Shown: one piece after another, positions 1 through 7,891 of the stretch
Position numbering within the stretch: the stretch's first letter is position 1
Layout: every line of letters begins with the position of its first letter
Origin: an uncultured Bacilli bacterium
GTDB lineage: Bacteria > Bacillota_I > Bacilli_A > RF39 > UBA660
Assembly (NCBI GenBank): GCA_934130175.1
Contig: CAKOXP010000011.1
Span: forward strand, 1-50,978
Length of the DNA: 50,978 bases
Direction: 5' to 3'
Translations under genes and position numbers: made by a program
The notes under the pieces: model-generated
Database searches by the model: none
Seen by the model: only the letters and a program-made list of their open reading frames with translations
What the model was told of the DNA's origin: nothing

Positions 1-184
1 AAAATATTTAGCAAATGACCATTTTTACAAATTAAAAAGAGAAAAACTAACTAATTTTAATTTTTCCCTTTAGTAATCTTTATAATTGATATTTATAATT
101 TCATGAAATAAGTAAGTTTCACCTAAATTTAGTTTTTTTATATTATATTTATTATATAATACCTATTTTTTTCTTCGAATTTTT

Positions 185-1483
185 TTATGCGATTCGGAAA
201 GCTGGGGCAACACCGTTTTCAAGAAGAGCAATACAGTCGTTCCAAGCACCGCTGCTGCCCACACGGAAGAAGTAAACAGTACCATTGGATTTAGCCGAGC
301 GCAACCACCAATAATAATTTGAACCATTATATTGTTTGATTGCTCCACTATAATTTGATGTTGTTACTCCTTTATTTTTATAATAATCTAACTGTCTTGT
401 TTCAGCTTCTGCTGTATCAGTACTTATTGTATTTGATGTTCCATCTTTTCCCCATACTTCTTTTGTTGAAAGTAGATATAGTTTATCACTTGATGTGAAG
501 TTTGCTTCACCTGATGTTGATCCATGTCCTGATACTACTGTTGTTGTTGCAATTACATTTTGTAGTTCACTTGGCAAGGCATTATATATTGTACCATTTA
601 CATAAGTTCTCATAGCACTTGCCGGCCAACCTCCTACGTTAGTATTTGTTGAATTCATTTTCTGCGTTGAAACAACATCAGCAAACTCTACTACAAATCC
701 ACATGCTGTTTGACTAGTTTCACCGTTTGTACAAGATGAGGTATTAGCAACTCTTACTGTATGTGTTCCTAAACTTCCCATATCTACTGTTTTTGTATCT
801 CCTACTTGATATGCACTTACTTTTCCTGCTTTTACATTTGCTGCTATTGTTGACCATGAATCATCAGTGAAAGATAATGTCTGTACTTCTGTAGTAGTTT
901 GAGTAGCCTCTAAACTTAGTTGTGTGTTAAAGACTTTTCCCATTATTTCTGCTTCTGTATTATTATCTCCTGCTTTTGAATCTATCCATATTCTTAAACT
1001 ATAAGTAATTGTTTGATCCTTTGCTATTGTTCCTGTATCAATTGCTCTATCTGTTAGTATCTTTGATTTTGCTGGAGATGCTTCTTCTCCATCTTTTAAT
1101 AAAATATATCTTACTTTAGAGTCAGCTAATCTATCTTCATCAGCTATTGTTACTTCTTGATCTTCATCATTTGTATAAGTGGTTAAATCTTTTAGTGACA
1201 AAGTATAAGTACTTGTACTACTTTTATTTGTTAATGTAAACGTATATTCTTTTGTTGTCATTCCTTGTTTATAGCTTCTCGGAACCTCATTTGTTAAGTT
1301 TATTCCATTACTTGATGTTTCATCTAATGTCAACTCTAAATTACCCGCTTTTATTCTATTGATTGTTTCTGATTGTTGTGTAAGTCTTAACCATGCATAT
1401 GTTGTTCCTACTATTACTACTAATGTTAATACAACGGCTATTACTAACAATTTAATCGTATTTTTTTGTTTATTTTCTTTCAT
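185..1483 (-). CDS. Surface protein with TasA/camelysin-like N-terminus and variable WWLRS...APAFRI C-terminal domain
   Basis: A 432-residue predicted exported protein. Residues 10-30 form one hydrophobic segment followed by TYAWLRLT and then KAGNLELTL, which resembles SipW-dependent TasA/camelysin-type leaders. Residues about 35-200 look like a beta-rich domain (TTKEYTFTLTNKSSTSTYTL). Residues about 200-432 resemble the DUF6273/C-type-lectin-like fold, ending in WWLRS, FFRV and GVAPAFRIA. The last 45 codons are the variable block described separately. Start ATG at 1483 follows a GAGGGAAG ribosome site. Paralogs lie at 8124 and 35141. I infer a surface-displayed ligand-binding protein; no catalytic residues are recognised. 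CGC/CGT/TCG codons in the C-terminal block are unlike the AGA-rich rest of the gene. Confidence 0.8.
   Translation of the reverse strand: MKENKQKNTIKLLVIAVVLTLVVIVGTTYAWLRLTQQSETINRIKAGNLELTLDETSSNGINLTNEVPRSYKQGMTTKEYTFTLTNKSSTSTYTLSLKDLTTYTNDEDQEVTIADEDRLADSKVRYILLKDGEEASPAKSKILTDRAIDTGTIAKDQTITYSLRIWIDSKAGDNNTEAEIMGKVFNTQLSLEATQTTTEVQTLSFTDDSWSTIAANVKAGKVSAYQVGDTKTVDMGSLGTHTVRVANTSSCTNGETSQTACGFVVEFADVVSTQKMNSTNTNVGGWPASAMRTYVNGTIYNALPSELQNVIATTTVVSGHGSTSGEANFTSSDKLYLLSTKEVWGKDGTSNTISTDTAEAETRQLDYYKNKGVTTSNYSGAIKQYNGSNYYWWLRSAKSNGTVYFFRVGSSGAWNDCIALLENGVAPAFRIA
215..295 (-). other. Putative DGR variable repeat VR1
   Basis: This is the 81-nt hypervariable part of the C-terminal domain, bounded by the invariant WWLRS codons (right, 296 on) and GVAPAFRIA (left, 188-214). 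Compared with 8154-8234 it has 34 differences, 32 of them at codon positions 1 or 2 and none synonymous. Twenty-seven involve adenine in one copy; the other seven fit independent mutation of a template adenine in both copies. Phe-Phe-Arg-Val, one Gly and one Trp codon stay identical, as expected of codons lacking template adenines at positions 1-2. Two or three further differences just outside (312-321) suggest the repeat may extend to about 321. Confidence 0.75.
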
Positions 1484-1507
1484 TTATATACACTTCCCTC
1501 TAGTATT

Positions 1508-1537
1508 AGAATACACTAATTTTTTATTATTAGTCAA
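1508..1537 (-). promoter_or_regulatory. Sigma-A-like promoter of surface-protein gene copy A
   Basis: TTGACT (1532-1537) and TATTCT (1508-1513) with an 18-bp spacer lie just upstream of the GAGGGAAG ribosome site. The same arrangement is kept at 9440-9469, and TTGACT also serves the third paralog. Confidence 0.55.
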
Positions 1538-1576
1538 TTATTTTCAGTTCTAATTATCTACTTGACGACAAAAGAA

Positions 1577-1609
1577 AAGAGAAAAACATTCAAATTTATT
1601 TTTTCTCTT
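1577..1609 (-). terminator. Intrinsic terminator after rluB
   Basis: A 10-bp perfect stem (aagagaaaaa / tttttctctt) overlaps the stop codon of the pseudouridine synthase gene and is followed by a U-rich tract on the minus strand. Confidence 0.7.
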
Positions 1610-2315
1610 GTAATGAATAAATAATTGAGACTTCTTTTGGACTTAATCTTCTATATTCTCCTGATGTAAGTCCCTCTAAAGTAAATATTCCAACTCTTTC
1701 TCTTTTTAATTTTAATACTTTAAATCCAACAGCTTCAAACATCTTCTTAACTTGATGATTTCTTCCTTCATGAATTATTAAAGATACATAAGAAGTATTA
1801 TTTTTAGGATCTACTCTTCTTAATTTAACTTTACATTTTTCTGTTTTTCTTCCATCTATTACAACACCGTTTTTTAACTTATTAATTTCTTCTCCTTTAA
1901 TAATTCCATTTATCTTAGCAACATACACTTTTTCTATTCTTTCATTTGGATGCATCAAAATATTAGAAAATTCACCATCGTTAGTTAAAAGTAAAACTCC
2001 TGTTGTATCATAGTCAAGTCTTCCTATTGGATAGATTCTTTTATCTGATTTTATAATATCAACTACTGTTTTTCTATTTTTATCATCTCTTACAGCTGTT
2101 ATTACTCCTCTTGGTTTATTTAAAATATAATATTCTTTTTCTTCCTTTTTTAATATATTTCCTTCTACTGTAATAGTTTCCTTACCACTTACTTTTGTAC
2201 CTAGTTCTGTTACAATAACTCCATCTACTTCTACTTTTCCACTTTTTATTAACTCTTCTGCTTTTCTTCTTGAAGTATAACCAGCCTCAGCAATATATTT
2301 CTGAAGTCTTTCCAT
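1596..2315 (-). CDS. rluB: 23S rRNA pseudouridine synthase, RsuA/RluB family
   Basis: A 239-residue enzyme predicted to isomerise a uridine in large-subunit rRNA. Residues 1-55 form an S4 RNA-binding domain (ERLQKYIAEAGYTSRRKAEELI). The catalytic domain has the conserved GRLDYDTTGVLLLTNDG motif with its nucleophilic Asp, the LNKPRG motif, and HEGRNHQVKKMF near the C-terminus. Length is normal for RluB. The start at 2315 has an AGAGGTGG ribosome site. The neighbours (surface protein downstream, coat-like gene divergent) give no functional link. RsuA (16S) is the alternative, but RluB is the usual Firmicutes member. Confidence 0.92.
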   Translation of the reverse strand: MERLQKYIAEAGYTSRRKAEELIKSGKVEVDGVIVTELGTKVSGKETITVEGNILKKEEKEYYILNKPRGVITAVRDDKNRKTVVDIIKSDKRIYPIGRLDYDTTGVLLLTNDGEFSNILMHPNERIEKVYVAKINGIIKGEEINKLKNGVVIDGRKTEKCKVKLRRVDPKNNTSYVSLIIHEGRNHQVKKMFEAVGFKVLKLKRERVGIFTLEGLTSGEYRRLSPKEVSIIYSLQEKK

Positions 2316-2426
2316 AGATAGCCACCTCTTTCATTAAACCCTATTTTATACTATTTCTTTTATTTTCGCAATTATTTTAACATAATTAAAAGTTTTACAT
2401 ATTTTAGAAGTAAAGGAGTGTTTTAT

Positions 2427-2720
2427 ATGTATAATTATTATCCAGCCTATGATTTAAGAGCTGCTAACGAAAATTTTCAACCTGTTAATTTTACAAATGG
2501 TAACGAAGTTTATCCTGAAGCACAAGATGAAAGATTCTTCTGGGCACCATTTGTTGTAGGAGGACTTGCTGGTACTGCCTTAGGTTATGGAATTGCTAAT
2601 AACAATCAAATCAATAGTCCAAGACCTTGTTGTGGAGGTCAAAACATGATGTATTATCCTCAAGCTGTTTATCCATACCCATATCCTTACATGTACAGTA
2701 ATAACAATTTCTATTATTAA
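2427..2720 (+). CDS. Small Tyr/Asn/Pro-rich coat-like protein
   Basis: A 97-residue protein beginning MYNYYPAYDLRAANENF, with start ATG at 2427 behind AAAGGAGTG. A Gly/Ala-rich hydrophobic stretch (APFVVGGLAGTALGYGIANNN) lies mid-protein, followed by CCGG and a Tyr/Pro-rich tail (YYPQAVYPYPYPYMYSNNNFYY). Similar small Tyr-rich proteins occur among spore-coat and inner-membrane spore proteins of Bacilli, but I do not recognise a defined family. The CotZ pair 2 kb away makes a spore role plausible. Function not assigned. Confidence 0.7.
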   Translation: MYNYYPAYDLRAANENFQPVNFTNGNEVYPEAQDERFFWAPFVVGGLAGTALGYGIANNNQINSPRPCCGGQNMMYYPQAVYPYPYPYMYSNNNFYY

Positions 2721-2724
2721 AATT

Positions 2725-2748
2725 AAAAGCTACTTAATCGTAGCTTTT
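2725..2748. terminator. Bidirectional intrinsic terminator
   Basis: aaaagctac / gtagctttt forms a 9-bp stem with a 6-nt loop and T/A tracts on both sides, between the convergent coat-like gene and the histidine kinase gene. The kinase stop codon lies in the loop. Confidence 0.8.
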
Positions 2749-4008
2749 TTCTTGGTATGGAAGAATAATATCAACAATAGTATATTTTCCTTTAACAGAA
2801 GAATACTTAATATCACCACCATGTTGAGAAATAATTTCTTTAGATAAAGCAACACCAAGTCCTGTTCCCTTTTCTTTAGTTGTATAAAACATTTCATCTA
2901 CTTTTTCTAAACTCTTTGTATCCATTCCAATTCCATTATCTTTAATTCTTATTATTATTTCATCATTTTTCTTAATTGTATCAATACTAACATAATTATT
3001 CTTTTTATGACTATCCTTAGCTTCAATACTATTCTTTAACAGGTTTACAAGAACTTGCTTTAACCTATTATAATCTAAATTCATATAAACATCATCGTCA
3101 TCATCTATATTTAAAGTTAATTTTATTTGATTTTTCTTAAATAATGGCTTAACTATTTTATAAGTATCTTCAAGTAATAAATATAAATCTGTAATATCTT
3201 TTTCAACTTGAATTTTAGTATAATCTAAAAAGTCATCCATTAATATTAAAGTTCTTGAAATTTCATCCTTTATTATAGGAATATATCTTTCAACTTTTTC
3301 TGTATCTTTATAATCAATCATATCTAAATATCCTTTACACACTGCAATAGGATTTTTAATTTCATGAGTTATTTTAAATAAAGATTCTCTTAACTTCTTT
3401 TCTTTTTCTAGTTTAGATACAACATCATTTAAATCTATTATCTCCTCACCCTTATTTAAGAAATATAAAATCAAATATCCAATAAAAGTAAAAATAGTCA
3501 TGATAGAAAAAATTAGCATAAAATTAATTATATAATTACTTTCAGGACTAAATATCAAAAACATCTCTAAAGACATTATAAAAGACTTTATAACTACAAA
3601 TGTCGTTAATACTGAAATAGATGTAGCTTTTTTTGAATATAAATATCTATAAGTAATAAAGTAAATTGCATACTCTATTATTAAATAAATAATATCAATA
3701 TGTGTGTGCTTTGCAAAATAAATTATTAGTATTAAAGAAATAGTAAGGGCTATTCTACTTTTTTCTTTTAAATAAGCTACTAAAAGAGGAATATTTAAAA
3801 GGATCAAAGGATAGATTAAATTAGTTTCACATCCATATTTAATAAGTAAATATATTGATGAATATAATGTAATTTCAAGTAAAACATCCTGCCTATTACA
3901 TTTTTGATTTCTAAAATATGCCGTTACAATAATATAAATAGATATTGGAAATAATAAACACATAACCTCCAAAAACATTTCATCAATAAATACCATAACA
4001 GATTCCAT
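2734..4008 (-). CDS. Membrane sensor histidine kinase, KinB-like (putative sporulation kinase)
   Basis: A 424-residue kinase. The first ~190 residues contain about six hydrophobic segments with no obvious extracellular sensor domain, as in B. subtilis KinB. A HisKA domain follows with the phospho-acceptor His near residue 215 in ITHEIKNPIAVCKGYLD. The HATPase domain has the N box (LVNLLKNSIEA), G1 (DNGIGM) and G2 (GTGLGVALSKEII). No response regulator is adjacent, so it is an orphan kinase, consistent with feeding a phosphorelay to Spo0F/Spo0A. Start ATG at 4008 is preferred because AAGGAAGTGA precedes it. Tandem Spo0A-type boxes sit in the promoter, suggesting control by Spo0A. The sporulation assignment is inference. 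Confidence 0.8.
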   Translation of the reverse strand: MESVMVFIDEMFLEVMCLLFPISIYIIVTAYFRNQKCNRQDVLLEITLYSSIYLLIKYGCETNLIYPLILLNIPLLVAYLKEKSRIALTISLILIIYFAKHTHIDIIYLIIEYAIYFITYRYLYSKKATSISVLTTFVVIKSFIMSLEMFLIFSPESNYIINFMLIFSIMTIFTFIGYLILYFLNKGEEIIDLNDVVSKLEKEKKLRESLFKITHEIKNPIAVCKGYLDMIDYKDTEKVERYIPIIKDEISRTLILMDDFLDYTKIQVEKDITDLYLLLEDTYKIVKPLFKKNQIKLTLNIDDDDDVYMNLDYNRLKQVLVNLLKNSIEAKDSHKKNNYVSIDTIKKNDEIIIRIKDNGIGMDTKSLEKVDEMFYTTKEKGTGLGVALSKEIISQHGGDIKYSSVKGKYTIVDIILPYQEKSYD

Positions 4009-4031
4009 ACTAGTCACTTCCTTATAAAGCT

Positions 4032-4065
4032 ATCATACAACAATGTTTTGTCGTATTTTGTCGAA
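4032..4065 (-). promoter_or_regulatory. Promoter of the KinB-like gene with tandem Spo0A boxes
   Basis: On the + strand TTTGTCGTA (4047-4055) and TTTGTCGAA (4057-4065) are spaced one helical turn apart; the second is a perfect 0A box. On the minus strand TTCGAC is followed after 22 bp by TATGAT (4032-4037). A 22-bp spacing with a 0A box over the -35 is the known arrangement of Spo0A-activated sigma-A promoters such as spoIIG. Seen: the motifs. Inferred: regulation. Confidence 0.6.
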
Positions 4066-4071
4066 CCATGA

Positions 4072-4100
4072 AAAAAAATGACTTTTTTTGTCATTTTTTT
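4072..4100 (-). terminator. Intrinsic terminator after the EIIB-like gene
   Basis: An 11-bp stem (aaaaaaatgac / gtcattttttt) with a 7-nt loop lies immediately 3' of the stop codon and is followed by a U tract on the minus strand. Confidence 0.75.
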
Positions 4101-4101
4101 G

Positions 4102-4407
4102 TTATTTTAAATCATTAATATATTTCTTTAATTGTTTTGATTCTGGTCCTAAAATAATTTTTAATTGATTATCAATCTCTACTATACCTTTAGCTCCAAG
4201 TTTTTGAATTGCTTCTTTATTAGCTTTACTAATATCTTTTAGCGTTACCTTAAATCTAGATAGAGCTACTTCAGTATCAATAATATTTTCTTTCCCACCA
4301 AGTGCTTCAACTAACTTATTCAAATCAAGTTCAGCATCCTTAGAATTAGCTTTCAATACCGCTAGTAATATAATCAATAAAATAAGACCAATAATAAGAT
4401 ATTGCAT
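4102..4407 (-). CDS. Membrane-anchored PTS EIIB-like protein lacking the phosphocysteine
   Basis: A 101-residue protein with start ATG at 4407 behind AGAGGTG. Residues 1-20 form one transmembrane helix (YLIIGLILLIILLAVL). The rest aligns by eye with glucose-type EIIB: ALGGKENI, then SRFKVTLKD, then LGAKGIVEI and KIILGP. In true EIIB the segment after GGKENI carries the phosphorylated Cys (consensus SVDACATRLRV); here the aligned residue is Ala (IDTEVALSRF). It is therefore probably not a sugar phosphotransferase but a binding or regulatory derivative. No EIIC is nearby. Confidence 0.65.
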   Translation of the reverse strand: MQYLIIGLILLIILLAVLKANSKDAELDLNKLVEALGGKENIIDTEVALSRFKVTLKDISKANKEAIQKLGAKGIVEIDNQLKIILGPESKQLKKYINDLK

Positions 4408-4567
4408 CTTTATCACCTCTTGTTAAATCATATATTATAAATTATAACCTATTATTCAAAAAAAGGAAAGATTTTTTGTCTGTAATCATAAAATAAACTA
4501 GGTATAAGCTATACACTAAATTAGATTAGAAGAATATCTTATATTAGAAAAGATAAGGAGGAGTTTT

Positions 4568-4954
4568 ATGGAAAATACTGAATCTTGTTGCATTGCGAAG
4601 ATCTTAAAAGTAATTGACGTCTTACAAAAAGAATGTTTCAATGAATGTTTTCCGGAAGGTTGTGATCGTCCATTTTTAGGAGTAAATGGTTGTTACATCT
4701 ATAATACTAGACCAATTACACTTTACACAAGAAATGGTAATTTATTTGCAGTAAGTTATTTTGAAAATAATGTTCCAACTACTTCAAGTGTATTTAGAGT
4801 AGAAAACGTTGATGATTGTTGTGCAACTTTAAGAATCTTAAGACCTACAGGAGAAGATGATACTACTTATACTGCTACTAATGAATTTGTAACAGTAAAC
4901 TTAGAATGTTTCTGTATCTTGAGATGTTTAAATGATACTTACTTAGAAATATAA
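4568..4954 (+). CDS. Spore coat protein, CotZ/ExsY family (first of tandem pair)
   Basis: A 128-residue Cys-rich protein. Family hallmarks are CCIAKILKVIDVLQ at the N-terminus, a Cys cluster (ECFNECFPEGCDRPFLG), FRVENVDDCCATLRIL and the C-terminal VNLECFCILRCL. CotY/CotZ/ExsY proteins cross-link through disulfides into the outer coat or exosporium crust of Bacillus spores. Start ATG follows a strong AAGGAGGAG site. The next gene is a paralog 12 bp downstream, and both end at the terminator at 5358. This is strong evidence that the lineage sporulates or did recently. Confidence 0.82.
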   Translation: MENTESCCIAKILKVIDVLQKECFNECFPEGCDRPFLGVNGCYIYNTRPITLYTRNGNLFAVSYFENNVPTTSSVFRVENVDDCCATLRILRPTGEDDTTYTATNEFVTVNLECFCILRCLNDTYLEI

Positions 4955-4966
4955 GAAAGGAGAATT

Positions 4967-5353
4967 ATGATGTGTGAAGATAAAAGACAAAAAAATTCTT
5001 GTAAAAATGAGTGCAACTGCATTAGTGAAATCATAAATAAAATTATTCACTTACAAAGAAACAGTTTTACTAAATGTTGTCAAGAAGGTTGTGATCGCCC
5101 ATTCTTAGGACCTGAAACATTAGAATGTTATAACACAAGACCTATTTCTTTTTATAACTGTTCTACAGGAGCTATCTGGTCAGTAGATGATCAAACTATA
5201 TTTAGAGTAGAATCATTAGATGGATGTTGTTGTACTTGTAGAGTTTTAAACTATAATAATGGTGTATACACTTCAACTAATACATTCTTTACTATTAATT
5301 TAAATTGTGTTTGTGCTATAAAATGTTACAGTGATATAAATTTAACTATTTAA
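4967..5353 (+). CDS. Spore coat protein, CotZ/ExsY family (second of tandem pair)
   Basis: A 128-residue paralog of the preceding gene, sharing EGCDRPFLG, FRVE-LDGCCCTCRVL and the closing LNCVCAIKC. It has more cysteines than its neighbour, including CCCTC. ATG ATG at 4967/4970 follows AGAAAGGAGAA, so either Met could start. It is cotranscribed with the first copy from a short intergenic gap. Expected role: a disulfide-linked subunit of the outer spore layer (family knowledge). Confidence 0.82.
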   Translation: MMCEDKRQKNSCKNECNCISEIINKIIHLQRNSFTKCCQEGCDRPFLGPETLECYNTRPISFYNCSTGAIWSVDDQTIFRVESLDGCCCTCRVLNYNNGVYTSTNTFFTINLNCVCAIKCYSDINLTI

Positions 5354-5357
5354 AAAT

Positions 5358-5378
5358 AAAAATCCGTTAAGGATTTTT
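5358..5378. terminator. Intrinsic terminator of the CotZ pair
   Basis: aaaaatcc / ggattttt forms an 8-bp stem with a GTTAA loop and T tract. The convergent gene's stop codon lies in the loop, so it may serve both strands. Confidence 0.75.
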
Positions 5379-5726
5379 TCTTTTTATGGAAACTATATCA
5401 TCTATTTTAATTCTATCTTGATCGATAGTTAACAAATATGTAGATGTTCTAGCAACTAAAAATGTATCATATACTTTAGTACTTGTCTTTATAATTACAG
5501 GAATATTAAAGGCTTGTTTTTCTCCATTAAATATTCCATCTAGTAAAAGTTTAATATCCGGAAGTAACATAGTACTTCTTTCTTCATCATTAGAAGTTAG
5601 TGAATAGTAAGAACTTCTGTTATTCATAATTTTTTTATTAATATCATTTTGATAAATCTTAGGTAATTTTTTAATAATACTCACATCCTTTGTATATTTT
5701 ATGATTATTTTAGATAAAACTTGCAA
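5367..5726 (-). CDS. Hypothetical protein, divergent from rodA-like gene
   Basis: Up to 119 residues, not recognised. The N-terminal part is Lys/Ile-rich (IIKKLPKIYQNDINKKIM); the C-terminal part looks beta-rich (YLLTIDQDRIKIDDIVSI). The start is uncertain: the longest frame starts with TTG at 5726 and would overlap the divergent promoter, and a GTG at codon 15 follows AAAGGAT with poor spacing. No signal peptide or membrane segment. It reads into the terminator shared with the CotZ pair. Confidence 0.5.
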   Translation of the reverse strand: MQVLSKIIIKYTKDVSIIKKLPKIYQNDINKKIMNNRSSYYSLTSNDEERSTMLLPDIKLLLDGIFNGEKQAFNIPVIIKTSTKVYDTFLVARTSTYLLTIDQDRIKIDDIVSIKRKNP

Positions 5727-5762
5727 AAATTTGGTATAATATCTAATAAAAGGAGAGATTTT

Positions 5763-6893
5763 ATGTATCAGAAAAAAAAATTAAATTTATCAATTCTAAT
5801 ACCAATTTGTCTTTTAGCAATTATAAGTATAATAACTATTTATAGTGCTCAAGCATTTATTCCAAAAACTAATGGTAATTTGGCTTTAAAACAATCGATT
5901 TGGTATTTAGTAGGAAGTATACTTGTTGTTATTTTAGTTAAACTAAAAAATGAATATTTATATAAGAATACTTGGATACTTTATGTCTTTGGAAATATTT
6001 TACTTCTATTACTTTTATTTTTTGGTAGTGAAATTAATAATAGTAAATGTTGGTTTGTAATACCTGGTATTGGTAGTTTTCAACCTAGTGAATTTATGAA
6101 AATATTTTTAATGTTAACTCTTGCTTCAATGATTCATAATTTTAGAATGAAGTATACCTCTCCTACTATAAAAGAAGAATTTATCTTTATTTTGAAAACT
6201 TTACTTGTTGTATTGATACCTTCAATTTTAACTTTCTTACAACCAGATACAGGATGTGTAATTATATATTTGGTAATTTATATTGCTATGATGTTTACCT
6301 CAGGCATAAGATTGAGATGGTTTATAATTGGGATTACAATTTTGATACTTGGAGTATCTTCAATATTAGGACTATATTTTTTGAAAGAAAAGTTATTTAT
6401 AAAGTTATTTGGTACTAATTTATTTTATAGGTTCAATAGAATTTTTGATTGGAAAAGTGGTTCGGGATTACAACTTGAAAATGCAATGGCCGCTATTGGT
6501 AGTGCTGGTGTATTTGGACATGGTTTTAATAAGACACCAATTTATTTTCCAGAAGCTGGAACTGACTTTATATTTGCTGTTTTTGCATCTAACTTTGGAC
6601 TATTAGGATCATTTCTTCTAATATCATTAATTGTATTTTTTGATACTAAGATAGTAATGCTTGCTCAAAAGAAGATTAATGATATAGATCGATATGTTTT
6701 AATCGGAGTTGTTGCTATGCTTTTATTTCAGCAAGTTCAAAATATAGGTATGACTATTGGACTACTACCAATTACAGGAATTACTCTACCATTTATAAGT
6801 TATGGAGGATCAAGCTTACTTTCATATATGATTATAGTTGGTATGCTTTTAAATATATCAATGGAAAAACCTAAAAAGTATAAATACAAATAA
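5763..6893 (+). CDS. rodA: SEDS-family peptidoglycan polymerase RodA/FtsW
   Basis: A 376-residue integral membrane protein with about ten hydrophobic segments. SEDS hallmarks are GSFQPSEFMK in the middle, a conserved Gly/Ala-rich loop (ENAMAAIGSAGVFGHGFNKTPIYFPEAGTDFIF read in pieces), and the C-terminal PFISYGGSSLLSYM. SEDS proteins polymerise lipid II glycan strands with a partner class B PBP. Start ATG at 5763 has AAAGGAGAG; a TATAAT at 5735-5740 lies just upstream. RodA versus FtsW/SpoVE cannot be settled by eye. No PBP is adjacent. Confidence 0.85.
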   Translation: MYQKKKLNLSILIPICLLAIISIITIYSAQAFIPKTNGNLALKQSIWYLVGSILVVILVKLKNEYLYKNTWILYVFGNILLLLLLFFGSEINNSKCWFVIPGIGSFQPSEFMKIFLMLTLASMIHNFRMKYTSPTIKEEFIFILKTLLVVLIPSILTFLQPDTGCVIIYLVIYIAMMFTSGIRLRWFIIGITILILGVSSILGLYFLKEKLFIKLFGTNLFYRFNRIFDWKSGSGLQLENAMAAIGSAGVFGHGFNKTPIYFPEAGTDFIFAVFASNFGLLGSFLLISLIVFFDTKIVMLAQKKINDIDRYVLIGVVAMLLFQQVQNIGMTIGLLPITGITLPFISYGGSSLLSYMIIVGMLLNISMEKPKKYKYK

Positions 6894-6907
6894 TTATAAA
6901 CCCAAGA

Positions 6908-6936
6908 AAAAACAAGCATAAAAATTGCTTGTTTTT
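6908..6936. terminator. Bidirectional intrinsic terminator
   Basis: aaaacaagca / tgcttgtttt forms a 10-bp stem between the convergent rodA-like and Rpn-like genes, with A and T tracts on either side. Confidence 0.8.
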
Positions 6937-7891
6937 AATTTAAAGAATTAACCTCATCAATAGATAGCCCCGTAGATTGCACAATTATTGATATATCTAC
7001 TTTGTTTTTTAAAAGATTTCTTGCTATCTCCATAGCCTTTGTTGTTGAACCTTCCTCCAGTCCCTCTTTTTTTCCTTCCTTTCTTCCTTCATCTTCTCCA
7101 TCTCGGTAAGCTTGGTCTTTTAGAGCCCACTCTTTATCGTATGACTCTCCTACTCCTCCTTCAAAACTTACTTCTTCTGCTTCTTTTACATATTCTTCCA
7201 TTAACTCTTCGCCTCCTAAGCTTTTTAGTTTTTCTATGTCCATTTCTACTAAAGCTAAAATGTATTTCTCGGCTTCACTTAAGCTTTCTATACCCTCATT
7301 ATACCATTTCTTCCTTAGGTTTGGTACATATATTTGGACAAATATTATCTTATCACTTAGAGTTAAGTCACTATCATTTTTTACTCCATAAATATCTATT
7401 ATTTTATCATTTCCCTTAAATGAAAAATTATTTAGATTAAACTGAATTACTTGAGTATAATCATATTCTCTTTCTCCTCTTTTTATCTTTTTTGAATATA
7501 ATCTATATGCATACTCTATATTTCTTTCTAATACTTCTAAACTACTATTATTATTTACTTCTATATTTAGACTTGTATTATCAATTACTGCTACATAATC
7601 ACATCTTTCTGCTTTACTAAATTCTTTTTCTTTATCTAGTTCGTTTTTAGCTAGATAAATATTTTTTAAAATTACTTCATAATCTAAATCTATGAAATAT
7701 GATAAGAACTTAGCTGAATACTTTAATCTATTTTCATTTTGAAACATTGCTTTTAACATTGTATCTGAAAGAATACTTATCTTTTGTCCTTTCTTAATAT
7801 ATCTTGGTAGTTCTAAAACATATTCTTTGCTTAGGTTTAAATCATGTAATGATTTAGGATTATATCCTCTTATATTTATTATATTAATCAC
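6935..7891 (-). CDS. Rpn/PD-(D/E)XK nuclease family protein
   Basis: A 318-residue member of the family often annotated as PD-(D/E)XK nuclease transposase (RpnA-E related). An N-terminal nuclease-like core has ERCDYVAVIDNTSLNIEVNN, where the spaced Asp and Glu resemble the active site. A long central helical domain follows, then the typical charged tail (DGEDEGRKEGKKEG). GTG start at 7891 with AGAAAGAA upstream. Such proteins promote recA-independent DNA exchange in E. coli and evolve quickly by recombination (family knowledge). It lies directly beside the duplicated surface-gene block at 7941; a role in that duplication is speculation. Confidence 0.75.
   Translation of the reverse strand: MINIINIRGYNPKSLHDLNLSKEYVLELPRYIKKGQKISILSDTMLKAMFQNENRLKYSAKFLSYFIDLDYEVILKNIYLAKNELDKEKEFSKAERCDYVAVIDNTSLNIEVNNNSSLEVLERNIEYAYRLYSKKIKRGEREYDYTQVIQFNLNNFSFKGNDKIIDIYGVKNDSDLTLSDKIIFVQIYVPNLRKKWYNEGIESLSEAEKYILALVEMDIEKLKSLGGEELMEEYVKEAEEVSFEGGVGESYDKEWALKDQAYRDGEDEGRKEGKKEGLEEGSTTKAMEIARNLLKNKVDISIIVQSTGLSIDEVNSLN

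Larger units (their letters stand above)
1..1580. repeat. Direct repeat copy A: surface-protein gene with flanks
   Basis: This block recurs at about 7941-9515 in the same orientation. Bases 1-184 downstream of the gene match 7941-8123 nearly base for base. The promoter and leader upstream of the gene also match, up to a shared segment reading ttgacgacaaaag. Copy A probably continues left of the window. The coding parts are diverged but clearly alignable; the non-coding flanks are better conserved than the variable C-terminal block. Confidence 0.9.

Noticed and set aside
179..203. CGAAT/ATTCG as the DGR hairpin downstream of the variable repeat
   Set aside because: Only a 5-bp stem, at the stop codon; too weak to call, although position would fit.
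1561..1575. TTTTGTCGTC (minus strand) as a Spo0A box near the surface genes
   Set aside because: It lacks the terminal AA of the 0A consensus and sits upstream of the promoter in both repeats.
7039..7419. Leucine-rich open frame opposite the Rpn-like gene
   Set aside because: Antisense shadow of a well-supported coding region; no ribosome site.
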